In this document: positions 53,003-61,693 of the stretch, piece after piece | Layout of the letters: each line of letters begins with the position of its first letter | Numbering within the stretch: position 1 is the stretch's first letter | Origin: Gilvimarinus polysaccharolyticus | Lineage (GTDB): Bacteria > Pseudomonadota > Gammaproteobacteria > Pseudomonadales > Cellvibrionaceae | Assembly: GCF_001187555.1 (NCBI RefSeq) | Contig: NZ_LFIJ01000001.1 | Span: 1,762,078-1,826,077 of the forward strand | Reading direction: 5' to 3' | DNA length: 64,000 bases | Position numbers and translations under genes: made by a program | The notes under the pieces: generated by a model | Databases searched by the model: none | Told to the model about the DNA's origin: nothing | The model's input: only the letters and a program-made list of their open reading frames with translations

Positions 53003-53068
53003 GCTTAACAGCTTATTAATGTGCGTGTTGAAAAATGCACATGGCAATGTAACACGCCTAGAAAGCTT
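53003..53068 (-). repeat. attC-like or array-end site upstream of the last cassette
   Basis: On the minus strand the sequence ends in a perfect core GTTAAGC (53003-53009). Before it AGCTT...AAGCT and GCGTGTT...AACACGC form a nested imperfect palindrome. The outer core is not recognisable, so it may be a worn attC, or the array edge. Confidence 0.45.
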
Positions 53069-53561
53069 TTAAAAAACCAACCCAACTCACTGTAAAGCAT
53101 ATTGTTTTCCTAACTTTGGCGCGGTTTTGTAGAAAGGTAAAGAAGCCAACTTGAACAGCAGACGGCAATGTATCATATCTATTAAATACCGTGAATTTTG
53201 ATCTTTAAGCCTCTGAAACATTTACCAAACATCAAATTTATTATTGCGATTTCAGAATCTAAAAGTAAGCCGTCTCATGTTCACCGTTGAATTTAGCGCA
53301 GTTTGAGACTCCGGTGTGCGCTATTTTTACGATTAAACGTAAGCCTGCTCACAACACATTCGCGGTTACGCGTTTTAGTTGTAAAGGAGCCAAGAGAAAG
53401 AGGATAAACGGGGGGGGGGTAAAACCAAACATCCATTTAAACACTACTCTCCATTTGAATACGTACCGATACTGTCTAAGCACTTATTATTGAATAAGAC
53501 TAACCGATAATGATTTTTATGCCAAGCACAATGTACCGGCATAAGACTTACCCAAGCAACT
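53069..53561. other. Non-coding region upstream of the cassette array
   Basis: No integrase or other gene was found on either strand. Minor marks: an AGCGCA/TGCGCT hairpin followed by ATTTTTAC (53295-53328) and a run of ten G (53410-53419), which may be a phase-variable or sequencing-prone tract. Confidence 0.4.
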
Positions 53562-53776
53562 ACGAAGTGCCGCTTTTGGGCCCCCTGCAGCCAGCCGAGC
53601 GCAGGCCTATTTTAGGGGGTAAGCACGCATGGACACGTGCGCAAGCATCGCCACGCCATGGACGGCGTGTCGATGCGGCCCGCTAAAATAGGCCGGAGCG
53701 AGGGAACCCGTTAGGGCTGAGATGCCGGGGTGCGCTTCTTGGTTACTTCTTGCCGCATCGCAAGAAGTAACTCGCC
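53562..53776 (+). repeat. Interspersed structured repeat, copy A
   Basis: Shares with the inverted copy at 58032-58309 the ends (TACGAAGTGCCGCTTTTG and AGTTACTTC/AAGTAACTCGCC type), the block AGGCCTATTTTAGGGGGTAA, and the block GAGGGAACCCGTTAGGG. The centre differs: here CACGCCATGGACGGCGTG, a small palindrome. Inner arms CCTATTTTAG and CTAAAATAGG can pair around the centre. Confidence 0.8.
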
Positions 53777-53864
53777 CGCCCGGCGACCGAGGGCACACAA
53801 GGCAGTAGTCAACCAATGTAATCGTGTGGCACCCGCTCACTACGTAGCTAGCTTAAGTCACTGG

Positions 53865-53885
53865 ATACCGGCTCAAGTCCGGTAT
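53865..53885. repeat. Short REP-like palindrome
   Basis: ATACCGG (53865-53871) and CCGGTAT (53879-53885) around CTCAAGT, 13 bp before the stop of the TPR lipoprotein gene. It resembles REP elements common in gammaproteobacteria and may act as a terminator stem. Confidence 0.55.
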
Positions 53886-53898
53886 GACAAAAGCCAAA

Positions 53899-54411
53899 CT
53901 ACAACTCCCCCAACACCCCCCGCAACGCAGCACTAACCGTGTAATCATCACGGCTATAACGCAACCCCTGTTGCGCAAATTGCTGCGCCTGATCGCTATT
54001 GCCCAAACGCAGGTAATTCTCGGCCAGTAACAAATACACCGCCGGGTTGCGGCGATCGATCCGCAGCGCGCGCTCGGCACTGGCAATGGCGCGGCTGTAA
54101 TCGCCGCTTTGGTATTCTGAGCGGCCTTGAGCCAGCAGCGCATCTACCGCTGAGTTACTGCGCACTTGCACAGGCGCTTTGGGCTCGGCCACAGGTTCGA
54201 CAACTCGCCAACCGCTGTTGTCTTGTTTATCTTGTTGGTCTTGCTTTGTAGTGTCACTGCCGGGCTGCGTGGGGGCTGGCATACCCGGTACGCTAACACT
54301 GGTGTTGCTGTCTTCTACCGGTGCGCCACCATGGGTGTTTACTTGGCTGGCACAACCCGCTAATAAGGCAATCGCCAACAGCGACCCGAGCTTGTTTACT
54401 GCACACTGCAT
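53899..54411 (-). CDS. TPR lipoprotein, LpoP-like activator of PBP1b
   Basis: 170 residues. The lipobox LLAGCASQV puts the lipid Cys at about residue 20 and selects the ATG at 54411 among several. A Pro/Gln/Asp-rich linker (~30-90) leads to a TPR-type helical domain (~95-165: NSAVDALLAQGRSEYQSGDY, IASAERALRIDRRNPAVYLL, LAENYLRLGNSDQAQQFA). It starts 47 bp after mrcB. In Pseudomonas the PBP1b activator LpoP is a TPR lipoprotein encoded next to mrcB; order, architecture and size agree. The function is inferred from this match. Confidence 0.75.
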   Translation of the reverse strand: MQCAVNKLGSLLAIALLAGCASQVNTHGGAPVEDSNTSVSVPGMPAPTQPGSDTTKQDQQDKQDNSGWRVVEPVAEPKAPVQVRSNSAVDALLAQGRSEYQSGDYSRAIASAERALRIDRRNPAVYLLLAENYLRLGNSDQAQQFAQQGLRYSRDDYTVSAALRGVLGEL

Positions 54412-54458
54412 AATATTTTGCCTAGTTTGTTTGGCTCGACACTTGAGCCGCATTACAT

Positions 54459-56804
54459 TTAATTCCAAAAGCGATGCCACCAACTGTTCTCGCGCTGCTG
54501 CTGATCTAACAAGCATTCAACCGCGCGGCTGGGGGCAAAGTCCGTCTCTAGCGGCACCCAAATGGCACCTTCACAACCCTCGGCACTGAGAGCGCCAGTG
54601 GCGTGGTCAAGCCAGTCAAAGCTGACGCCATCGGGCGGGGTTAAGTTTACGCCACGGGTGGGTAGCTGGGTCATTAAATCGGCCCATACTTGTAGCGCAC
54701 CGCCACTGCCGGTTAACGGCGTGGCCGAGTTGTCATCGCGGCCCACCCAAACCACCGCTAAGTGCTCGCCGCTAAAACCGGCAAACCAGCTATCGCGCTG
54801 ATCGTTGGTGGTGCCGGTTTTACCCGCTAGCGGTAAGTCGGCCGGAAACTGATTATACACACGCTGACCGGTGCCTTCGCGCAGGACCGCTTGCAGCGCG
54901 TATTGCAGCTCAAACGCGCTTTGCGGTTTAAAGCGCTGTTCGATACGCAGCGGGTAGCGTTTAAGCGGCTCGCCAGTGGCGGTTAACACGTCGCGAATCG
55001 CTCGCAGCGGGGTATAGCTGCCCTCGGCGGCCAGCGTATGGTAGACGCCCGCGACCTCAAAGGGCGACATCTCTACCGAGCCTAACGTCATGGCCGGCAC
55101 CGGTGGTATATAGCCTTCAAACCCGGCGCGCTCTAGGGTATTGGCCACTTGCGCCAGCCCCAGTTGCATACCCAAACGAGCCGACGCCTGGTTGTACGAG
55201 TGAACCAAGCCATCAATTAACGGCACCTCGCCATGGCTGCGGTGACTGGCGTTTTGCGGCTGCCACAATTGGCCGTCATCGCTGGTGACGGTTACCGGTG
55301 CATCCGATATGGTGGTGCCTAAGTTGTACTGCGCCGGCTGTTCTAGCGCGGTGAGATAGACAAACGGTTTCATTAGCGAGCCAATCGGGCGGTGGGCATC
55401 CAGCGCGCGATTAAAGCCTGCGTAGCGGGGGTTTTTATCGCCCACCAGTGCCAATACCTCACCGGCACCCACCGAGGTGACCAGCATACCGGCTTGTAAG
55501 TCCTCTACTTTGTGTTGCGACTCGAGTGATTTTAAGCGCTCGGCCACGGCTTTTTCGGCTTGGCGCTGCACCATGGGTGAGAGCGTGGTAAAAATGCGCA
55601 AGCCTTCGCTTTTTAAATCTTCATCTTGGTACTCGCGGGCCAGCTGGCGCTTTACCAACTGAACATACGCCGGGTACGTGGTTTGCGCATTGCTGCCGGG
55701 CTCTACCACCCCCAGCGAGGCGGCTTTGGCGCGCTTAAATTCGGCGTCGTCAATTAGGCCTTCGCGGTGCATTACCAGCAAGACGATGTCGCGGCGTTTT
55801 TTGGCGCGCTCGGGGTTGCGCCACGGGTTGTAGTAAGACGCGCCCTTCACCATGCCCACCAATAGGGCCACTTTGGGTGTGTCTAGCTCTGACACTGGCT
55901 GGCGAAAGTAGTACTGCGAGGCCAAGGCAAAGCCGTGAATCGCCCGCGCCCCGCTCTGGCCCAAGAACACCTCGTTAACGTAGGTTTCTAAAATCTCAGA
56001 CTTGCTGTAGTGCACCTCTAGCAATACCGACATCACCGCCTCTTGGGCTTTGCGAGTTAGAGAGCGCTCGTGAGTTAGGTAAAAGTTTTTTACCAACTGC
56101 TGGGTTAACGTGCTGCCGCCTTGCACCACATTGCCCGAGCGCAAGTTAACCCACGCGGCGCGAGCAATAGCCAAGGGCGACACGCCGTAGTGATCTAGAA
56201 AGTTTTTGTCCTCGACCGCCAGTAACGTCTCACCCAGCAGCGGCGGTAAATCAGACAGCTGCACCAACAGCCGATCCTCTTGCGCGGTGGGGTAAATGCC
56301 GCCTATCTGCTCGGGCTCGAGCCGCATGAGCGCCAAGGGTTTATCGCCGCTGACTAAGCGCGATACCTGGCCCCGATTAAGCGTTAAACCAAACCGGCGG
56401 GCTTTATCACGGCCGTCCCAAAACTCAAAGCCTCGGCTGTGAATGTCGTAGCCTACTTGTCCGCCACTGGCGTGTTTACTCACCTGCCCTGGGGCCGACA
56501 CTCGGCTCACAAAGCGGTAGCCCAATGCATTTAGCTCACTTTCGAGCAGCGTTGGGGTTAGCGCCATACCCTCATATAGCTCCAGCGGGCGGGCGTATAC
56601 CCGTGCCGGCAGCGACCATTTTTTACCGTCAAACTTATTGCGCACCACAAAATCTAGGTACACCACCCACAGGCCAGCGGCGATGACGGCAAAGCCTACC
56701 GCGTACCAAAACCAGAGTTTAAGCAGCGCCCAACCGTGGCGCTTTTTAGCAGAAGCCTTTTTACGAGATTTACGGCGTGGGGCGGGTGTACGGCGTTTGG
56801 TCAT
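54459..56804 (-). CDS. mrcB: Bifunctional penicillin-binding protein 1B
   Basis: Class A PBP, 781 residues. A basic cytosolic head (MTKRRTPAPRRKSRKK), one membrane helix (LLKLWFWYAVGFAVIAAGLW), a UB2H-type domain (~60-165), a GT51 transglycosylase (~185-370: AVEDKNFLDHYGVSPLAIAR, GGSTLTQQLVKNFYLT, KAQEAVMSVLLE, TYVNEVFLGQ), and a transpeptidase (~440-720) with SLMKPF (active Ser), SYNQA and KTGTTNDQRDSW. It makes and cross-links peptidoglycan. Followed by its likely lipoprotein activator gene. Confidence 0.96.
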   Translation of the reverse strand: MTKRRTPAPRRKSRKKASAKKRHGWALLKLWFWYAVGFAVIAAGLWVVYLDFVVRNKFDGKKWSLPARVYARPLELYEGMALTPTLLESELNALGYRFVSRVSAPGQVSKHASGGQVGYDIHSRGFEFWDGRDKARRFGLTLNRGQVSRLVSGDKPLALMRLEPEQIGGIYPTAQEDRLLVQLSDLPPLLGETLLAVEDKNFLDHYGVSPLAIARAAWVNLRSGNVVQGGSTLTQQLVKNFYLTHERSLTRKAQEAVMSVLLEVHYSKSEILETYVNEVFLGQSGARAIHGFALASQYYFRQPVSELDTPKVALLVGMVKGASYYNPWRNPERAKKRRDIVLLVMHREGLIDDAEFKRAKAASLGVVEPGSNAQTTYPAYVQLVKRQLAREYQDEDLKSEGLRIFTTLSPMVQRQAEKAVAERLKSLESQHKVEDLQAGMLVTSVGAGEVLALVGDKNPRYAGFNRALDAHRPIGSLMKPFVYLTALEQPAQYNLGTTISDAPVTVTSDDGQLWQPQNASHRSHGEVPLIDGLVHSYNQASARLGMQLGLAQVANTLERAGFEGYIPPVPAMTLGSVEMSPFEVAGVYHTLAAEGSYTPLRAIRDVLTATGEPLKRYPLRIEQRFKPQSAFELQYALQAVLREGTGQRVYNQFPADLPLAGKTGTTNDQRDSWFAGFSGEHLAVVWVGRDDNSATPLTGSGGALQVWADLMTQLPTRGVNLTPPDGVSFDWLDHATGALSAEGCEGAIWVPLETDFAPSRAVECLLDQQQRENSWWHRFWN

Positions 56805-56957
56805 AGATAATTCTGTATTAGCGGCAAGCGAATTACTCGCACTTTGATTAGAGCGCGCTTATTTTGCATAATGTGCGCCCAAATACAACGTCGATGCGTG
56901 ATTTGTCCGACACTTACGACGATTCTGTGTTCCTTACCCCCATATTAAAGGCTCAAC

Positions 56958-57956
56958 ATGACTGATCAATTCCACATCTATGGCATCGGCGCCGCGCTGG
57001 TAGACACCGAAATTACCGTTAGCGACGACGATCTAACTCGTATGAACGTAGATAAGGGCGTAATGACCTTGGTGGATGAAGCTCGTCAGGCCGAGCTTAT
57101 TGGCTATCTGCAAGATAACGACATCGCCTCGCAGCGCGCCAGCGGCGGCTCGGGCGCCAACACCATTATTGCCGCCGGCTATTTTGGCTGCCGCAACTTT
57201 TACTCCTGCAAAGTCGCCGGCGATGACAACGGCGATTTTTACTTAAACGATATTCGCGATGCTGGCGTCGCCTACCCCACAAGTTTAGGCAGCCACGATG
57301 GTATCACCGGTAAATGCCTAGTGATGATTACCCCCGACGCCGAACGCACCATGAACACCTTTTTGGGCATCAGCGCGACCGTATCGGTAAATGAGTTAAA
57401 CGAAGCCGCCATTGCCGCCTCCCAGTGGGCTTACATCGAAGGCTACTTAGTTAGCTCCGACACCGGCCGCGCCGCTGCCATTAAGCTGCGTGAACTGGCC
57501 GAGGCCAACAATACTCGCACCGCACTCAGCTTATCGGACCCTGCCATGGTGAAGTTTTTTGGCGACGGTCTGGCCGAGATGATTGGCGGCGGTGTTGATT
57601 TACTGTTTTGCAACGGCGATGAAGCGCTGGGCTACACCGGCACCGAAACCTTGGCTGACGCTATTACTGCGCTCAAACCTATCGCCAAGACTTTTGCCAT
57701 TACCTTAGGCGCCAAAGGCTCGGTCGTGTACGACGGCAATAACCTGTTAGAAATTCCCACCGCACAAGCTAAGGCAATTGACACCAATGGCGCGGGCGAC
57801 ATGTACGCCGGTGCCTTTTTGTATGCGTTAAGCCAAGGTGAATCCATGCAGCGCGCTGGCGAGTTTGCCAACCTAGCGGCCACTAAAGTGGTTACCCAGT
57901 ACGGCCCACGGTTGCGTGCTGAGCAGCATGAAGAATTAAAAGCACAGTACTTTTAA
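56958..57956 (+). CDS. PfkB-family sugar/nucleoside kinase, adenosine-kinase-like
   Basis: 332 residues, cytosolic. Ribokinase-fold motifs: IYGIGAALVDTEITVSDDDL at the head, QRASGGSGANTIIAAGYFG (substrate loop), KVAGDDNGDFYLNDI, and the ATP/anion hole TNGAGDMYAGAFLYALSQG with the catalytic Asp. The closest group by pattern is the bacterial adenosine kinase set often found in gammaproteobacteria. AAAGG lies upstream of the ATG. Divergent from mrcB; a terminator overlaps the stop. Substrate is inferred. Confidence 0.9.
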   Translation: MTDQFHIYGIGAALVDTEITVSDDDLTRMNVDKGVMTLVDEARQAELIGYLQDNDIASQRASGGSGANTIIAAGYFGCRNFYSCKVAGDDNGDFYLNDIRDAGVAYPTSLGSHDGITGKCLVMITPDAERTMNTFLGISATVSVNELNEAAIAASQWAYIEGYLVSSDTGRAAAIKLRELAEANNTRTALSLSDPAMVKFFGDGLAEMIGGGVDLLFCNGDEALGYTGTETLADAITALKPIAKTFAITLGAKGSVVYDGNNLLEIPTAQAKAIDTNGAGDMYAGAFLYALSQGESMQRAGEFANLAATKVVTQYGPRLRAEQHEELKAQYF

Positions 57957-57972
57957 GTGCTGTGCTTTTAAT
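57938..57972 (+). terminator. Rho-independent terminator after the PfkB kinase gene
   Basis: AAAAGCACAG (57938-57947) pairs with CTGTGCTTTT (57960-57969), overlapping the stop codon, then AATTT. Confidence 0.8.
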
Positions 57973-58031
57973 TTAAGAGTGGAGGCTGCCGCTGACGCGG
58001 GCTTTATTTATAAGCTCGCATCGCCGAGCGT

Positions 58032-58309
58032 GGCGAGTAACTTTTCTTTGTTTGGCCAAAGCAAAGTAACCAAAAGGCCGCTCCTGCGCATCCATGCGCT
58101 CGCGGCATTAGTGCATCCCTGCACGTCAAAGGCCACCCCGGCGTCTGACCCTAACGGGTTCCCTCACTCCAACCCATTTTAGGGGGCCGCATCGTCAGGC
58201 AATTCCTTGCCTGACGATAGCTTGTGCAAACATCCTTGTTTGCTTACCCCCTAAAATAGGCCTCCGTTCGGCTCAGCCGCAGGGGAGCTCAAAAGCGGCA
58301 CTTCGTAGT
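58032..58309 (-). repeat. Interspersed structured repeat, copy B (inverted)
   Basis: The reverse complement matches copy A at 53562-53776 over both ends and two inner blocks (AGGCCTATTTTAGGGGGTAA; GAGGGAACCCGTTAGGG). The centre differs: here CGTCAGGCAAGGAATTGCCT, a near-perfect palindrome, in place of the CACGCC one. Its right part also carries TTGGCCAAACAAAG-type sequence absent from copy A. It fills the 378-bp gap between the kinase and the M48 gene; no gene lies there. Confidence 0.8.
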
Positions 58310-58334
58310 AAAGCTCGCCTTTACAAATCGCTTG

Positions 58335-59462
58335 TTACTCAGCGGTAAAATCAATCAACCGCTGCTTTAACCCAGGGTGGGTCGATAAATAATCTTGCCA
58401 TTGGCTGTCGTCTTCATCGCCCCCTTCTGCGATCAGCGTTTCGCACAAGGCTAAACGCTCGGTATCCGACAACGCGTCTTCATCAACGTCCTTAGCGTCG
58501 TCAATCAGCTCATTACAGCGCATGGTATCGCCCAAGCGTTGCATAAGATCGACAAACGCTTGGCGCTCTATACCCGCATGATCTAAAAACTGGGCGGAGA
58601 ATACATCGGCCTCTGTTTCGTGATCGCGAGAATATGACATGGTGGTAGCCAACACCGGCAAACCAATCAGCAAATCGCCCATCGCGGTGCCATCGCCCAC
58701 TAAGGTGACATAAACAAAACCCAACACAGCGTTTTGAATGACTGCTCGCAAACTGTGGCGCTCGGCCACATGGCCGATTTCGTGGGCCAGCACCGCAATA
58801 CGCTCGGCGGCAGTTTGCGACAGTTCGATCATCTCGTCGGTAAAAATAATGGTGCCGTCGGGTAAAGCAAAAGCGTTGGCACCGATGCTATCACCGCCCT
58901 TACGAAACTCGACTTTCAGTGGCATATCGGGGTATTGCGCAAGCACCGGTTTAAACTCCGCCTGTAATTGTGCTTGGCGCTCATCACTCAGCTCACTGTC
59001 ATCAAAGTGAGTGCGATCCAATATGCCCATGGTTTCGGCGGCAACCGTATCAAGGGTATTTTGTGGCAACTGAAAAGCAATTAGGCGCGCGGTGGCGGGC
59101 ACGCCATAAACAGCGCCGCCCACCACCAACACGATTACCAAGATAGCGGCTACAGCTACCAATCCCAAGTGCGACTCTAATTTGTGTAATAGCCCTTGGC
59201 CGGTGCTTTTATGCCAGCTTTTTTGCAGCGCATCAACGGCGGCGTTATCCACCGTCTCAAACGCACTGCCATTGGCAAAGCGAACAAATCGCGCGCTATT
59301 GCCCAGCCGCGATGAGATGTCCAGCTCGGCAGTATCGACCTCGATCAGCACCTCATGGCTGGCCGCATCAGTGACGCTGATTCGACCCGTATCATTTAGC
59401 ACCAATAAGGCATCACACGACTTAGAGCTTTTGCCATCAAACCAACGGCCTTTAATGGTCAC
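58335..59462 (-). CDS. M48-family membrane metallopeptidase
   Basis: 375 residues. The N-terminal ~95 residues form a small beta domain (IKGRWFDGKSSKSCDALL), then one membrane helix (VAAILVIVLVVGGAVYGV), then the M48 protease domain with the zinc motif LAHEIGHVAERHS (about residue 230) and the third ligand region SYSRDHETEADVFS. A GTG start at 59462 has GGGAG 6 nt upstream and is preferred to the TTG at 59468. It follows the DUF898 gene by 11 bp, so the two are one operon. Probably inner-membrane protein quality control. Confidence 0.9.
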   Translation of the reverse strand: MTIKGRWFDGKSSKSCDALLVLNDTGRISVTDAASHEVLIEVDTAELDISSRLGNSARFVRFANGSAFETVDNAAVDALQKSWHKSTGQGLLHKLESHLGLVAVAAILVIVLVVGGAVYGVPATARLIAFQLPQNTLDTVAAETMGILDRTHFDDSELSDERQAQLQAEFKPVLAQYPDMPLKVEFRKGGDSIGANAFALPDGTIIFTDEMIELSQTAAERIAVLAHEIGHVAERHSLRAVIQNAVLGFVYVTLVGDGTAMGDLLIGLPVLATTMSYSRDHETEADVFSAQFLDHAGIERQAFVDLMQRLGDTMRCNELIDDAKDVDEDALSDTERLALCETLIAEGGDEDDSQWQDYLSTHPGLKQRLIDFTAE

Positions 59463-59473
59463 AGTCAACTCCC

Positions 59474-60859
59474 TTAAAAACCAATTTCGATATCAAACAA
59501 ATCGCCTACCGATTCGCCCAAGGCATTCACTTTAACTTGCTCGTCAGCGGCCATTGCATCCATATCGCCCACAAACACAGCACTGGTGTACTCAGCTTTA
59601 AAGCGCGCGGTGCGCACTTTGGCCCACGGAATAAATAGGCCAAGAGTAAGAACAATAAGCAATGTATTAGAAACCATTAACCAAAGGTAAGGACCCAGCT
59701 TCCAATTAGCACGCAGCGCGTGATCGTTAAGGGTTATGGCGTTGTAGTTGATGTTGGCGATTCTAACCATCGCAAATGCAAGCACAACTAGGTACCCAGG
59801 AACAAAGACCAGCTGAAACAAAGCAGGATTAACGGTCGTAGCCAACAAAAACCCGACACCCGCAAACAGCGCCAACATCCCAATACCCAATAAAAACGCT
59901 AGGTAATAACTACCTGCGGTGGCCGAGAAACGAAACGGACTAGTACCAAAGCTATGATTACCGTAAATAAAATGTTTTTGCTTACAAAAAACAAGCGGAA
60001 ACAAACCGAACAATACAACAACCATCAGGATAGGCAAAATAAATATCATCTGAATGGTATCAAAGAATATCCAACCCGGCGCAGCCAGCAAGCCCACCAC
60101 CAGAAAACCCAACATAGGCCAAAATATAAACGCACAAGCGGCGCCCCATACCTTGCCATTAAAAGCAAACGGGACATTGCGATAACTGCTATAGCGAGCA
60201 TTAAATCGCAGTGACTTACAGATTACCCACGGCATAAACACCATAAGTAAAATCCCCATCACGCCACTGGCAATAATACTCAGCTGTCCAGACACGCTGT
60301 AAACAATTAAAAACACCAGTGCGATGATGCGACCAATCAAAATCTTTACTGGGTTGGCGGTATAAGAAAAACTCACATCATCTAAATAGGTATTACCGTA
60401 AAAGTATTGTTTATTGCGCACCTTGGCCCAGGCGGAATAAATACCCAGAGTGACAATAGAGAGCAAAATATTGACGATCCAGATTTTAAAATACTCAAAG
60501 CCATTACCGTTAAAGACAAAAGCCACGGGCCGAGGCTTAGAGGCTACAGCAGATTGTTCCGCAGTCGGTTGTTCCGTATTAGCTGCAGCAGTAGATTCTG
60601 CCGCAGGGCTTGCTACTGGCTCTGCTTGCTGCGGTGATTCTTCACGCATTTCACAGGCAACACCCACCGCAGCCAGCTTGCCTATATAAGCGGTGGCTTG
60701 CTCGGAGGTTAAGCCCGATTTTAAAACGCGACCGGTTTTAGCAAACATTGGCGCAGCTTGCTCGGGGGTTAATTTAAATATTTTGGCAAAGCCTGCTTGC
60801 GCCTGAATATCGCTAACGCCGGGCGCGGCGCCCAACAAGATGATTTTATAAGTTGGCAT
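59474..60859 (-). CDS. DUF898 (YjgN-like) membrane protein with N-terminal alpha/beta domain
   Basis: 461 residues. Residues 1-75 are a small soluble domain (TYKIILLGAAPGVSDIQ, AGFAKIFKLTPEQAAPMFA, SGLTSEQATAYIGKLAAVG) seen before several unrelated membrane proteins in this bacterial group. A Pro/Ala/Glu linker follows, then the DUF898 part (~110-440) with FVFNGNGFEYFKIWIVNILL, TLGIYSAWAKVRNKQYFYGN and its second-half echo TLGLFIPWAKVRTARFKAEY, in about ten helices. Function unknown; often paired with M48 proteases, as here. Confidence 0.88.
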   Translation of the reverse strand: MPTYKIILLGAAPGVSDIQAQAGFAKIFKLTPEQAAPMFAKTGRVLKSGLTSEQATAYIGKLAAVGVACEMREESPQQAEPVASPAAESTAAANTEQPTAEQSAVASKPRPVAFVFNGNGFEYFKIWIVNILLSIVTLGIYSAWAKVRNKQYFYGNTYLDDVSFSYTANPVKILIGRIIALVFLIVYSVSGQLSIIASGVMGILLMVFMPWVICKSLRFNARYSSYRNVPFAFNGKVWGAACAFIFWPMLGFLVVGLLAAPGWIFFDTIQMIFILPILMVVVLFGLFPLVFCKQKHFIYGNHSFGTSPFRFSATAGSYYLAFLLGIGMLALFAGVGFLLATTVNPALFQLVFVPGYLVVLAFAMVRIANINYNAITLNDHALRANWKLGPYLWLMVSNTLLIVLTLGLFIPWAKVRTARFKAEYTSAVFVGDMDAMAADEQVKVNALGESVGDLFDIEIGF

Positions 60860-60928
60860 AATTTAAAGTTCCTTTTCTATCGCTGTTTTTTATTGTTGAT
60901 GATACTGATTGAATTTATTTATTCTTTA

Positions 60929-61693
60929 TCACTGGTATGCTCGATCTTTGCATACTGGGCAATCTGGGTCGCGCGGTAAGCGCATTTCGCGCCACGCGCT
61001 TTTACGTGCATCGTACAACTGCAGTCGACCGGTTAAACCATCACCGATACCCGCCAGCAGCTTAATGGTTTCTAACGCTTGCATAGAGCCTATCACACCC
61101 ACCAGTGGCGCCAACACGCCACTCTCTGAACAACTTAAGTTCTCGTCATTTTGCTCGTCGTACAAGCAACGATAACAAGGGCTGCTAGGGTCGCGTGAGT
61201 CAAACACCGCCACCTGCCCCTCTAGCCTAATCGCGGCACCAGATACCAACGGTATTTGATGTGCAACCGCCGCCGCATTTAACGCGAACCGAATGGCAAA
61301 ATTATCGCTGCAATCGAGCAGCACCTGTACCCCATCTAAAAGCGGCGTTAAATTAGCCGCGCTTAACCGCAGACAATGAGTTGTTACCGCCACATCGGGG
61401 TTAATAGCCTTAATACTTGCCGCCGCACTTGCGACTTTGCTTTGGCCGATGTCGCCGGTGTGGTGAATCACTTGGCGCTGCAAGTTAGACAGCTCAACAA
61501 CATCGTCGTCAACCAACACCAGCGCACCCACCCCAGCCGCTGCCAAGTACATTGCCACCGGCGCACCGAGTCCACCCAAGCCCACGATCATTACGCGGGC
61601 ATCCAGCAACGCCGTTTGCCCTTCGATGTCAACGCCCGGCAACATAATTTGCCGCGAGTAACGCAGTAGTTGATCGTCGTTCATCTCTCTCAT
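60929..61693 (-). CDS. moeB: Molybdopterin-synthase adenylyltransferase / ThiF-like E1 enzyme
   Basis: 254 residues. Adenylates the C-terminus of MoaD in molybdenum cofactor synthesis. It has YSRQIMLPGVDIEGQTAL, the nucleotide site MIVGLGGLGAPVAMYLAAAG, the DLSNLQRQ-like ELSNLQRQVIHHTGDIGQSK, DCSDNFAIRFALN, and two CxxC zinc pairs (PCYRCLYDE, CPVCKDR). No rhodanese domain. The ATG overlaps the prmC stop (ATGA), so translation is coupled; a second ATG three codons in is possible. This operon position next to prmC-prfA is common in gammaproteobacteria. The cofactor feeds the nitrate reductase in the same window. Confidence 0.93.
   Translation of the reverse strand: MREMNDDQLLRYSRQIMLPGVDIEGQTALLDARVMIVGLGGLGAPVAMYLAAAGVGALVLVDDDVVELSNLQRQVIHHTGDIGQSKVASAAASIKAINPDVAVTTHCLRLSAANLTPLLDGVQVLLDCSDNFAIRFALNAAAVAHQIPLVSGAAIRLEGQVAVFDSRDPSSPCYRCLYDEQNDENLSCSESGVLAPLVGVIGSMQALETIKLLAGIGDGLTGRLQLYDARKSAWREMRLPRDPDCPVCKDRAYQ

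Noticed and set aside
53287-53493. 68-codon plus-strand frame upstream of the cassette array
   Set aside because: No ribosome site, low-complexity composition including the ten-G run, and no recognisable motif.
53069-53561. Integron integrase gene or attI next to the cassette array
   Set aside because: No frame in this stretch shows tyrosine-recombinase motifs, so the array is called orphan within the window.
54179-54589. 136-codon plus-strand frame opposite mrcB and the TPR lipoprotein
   Set aside because: Shadow of two well-supported minus-strand genes.
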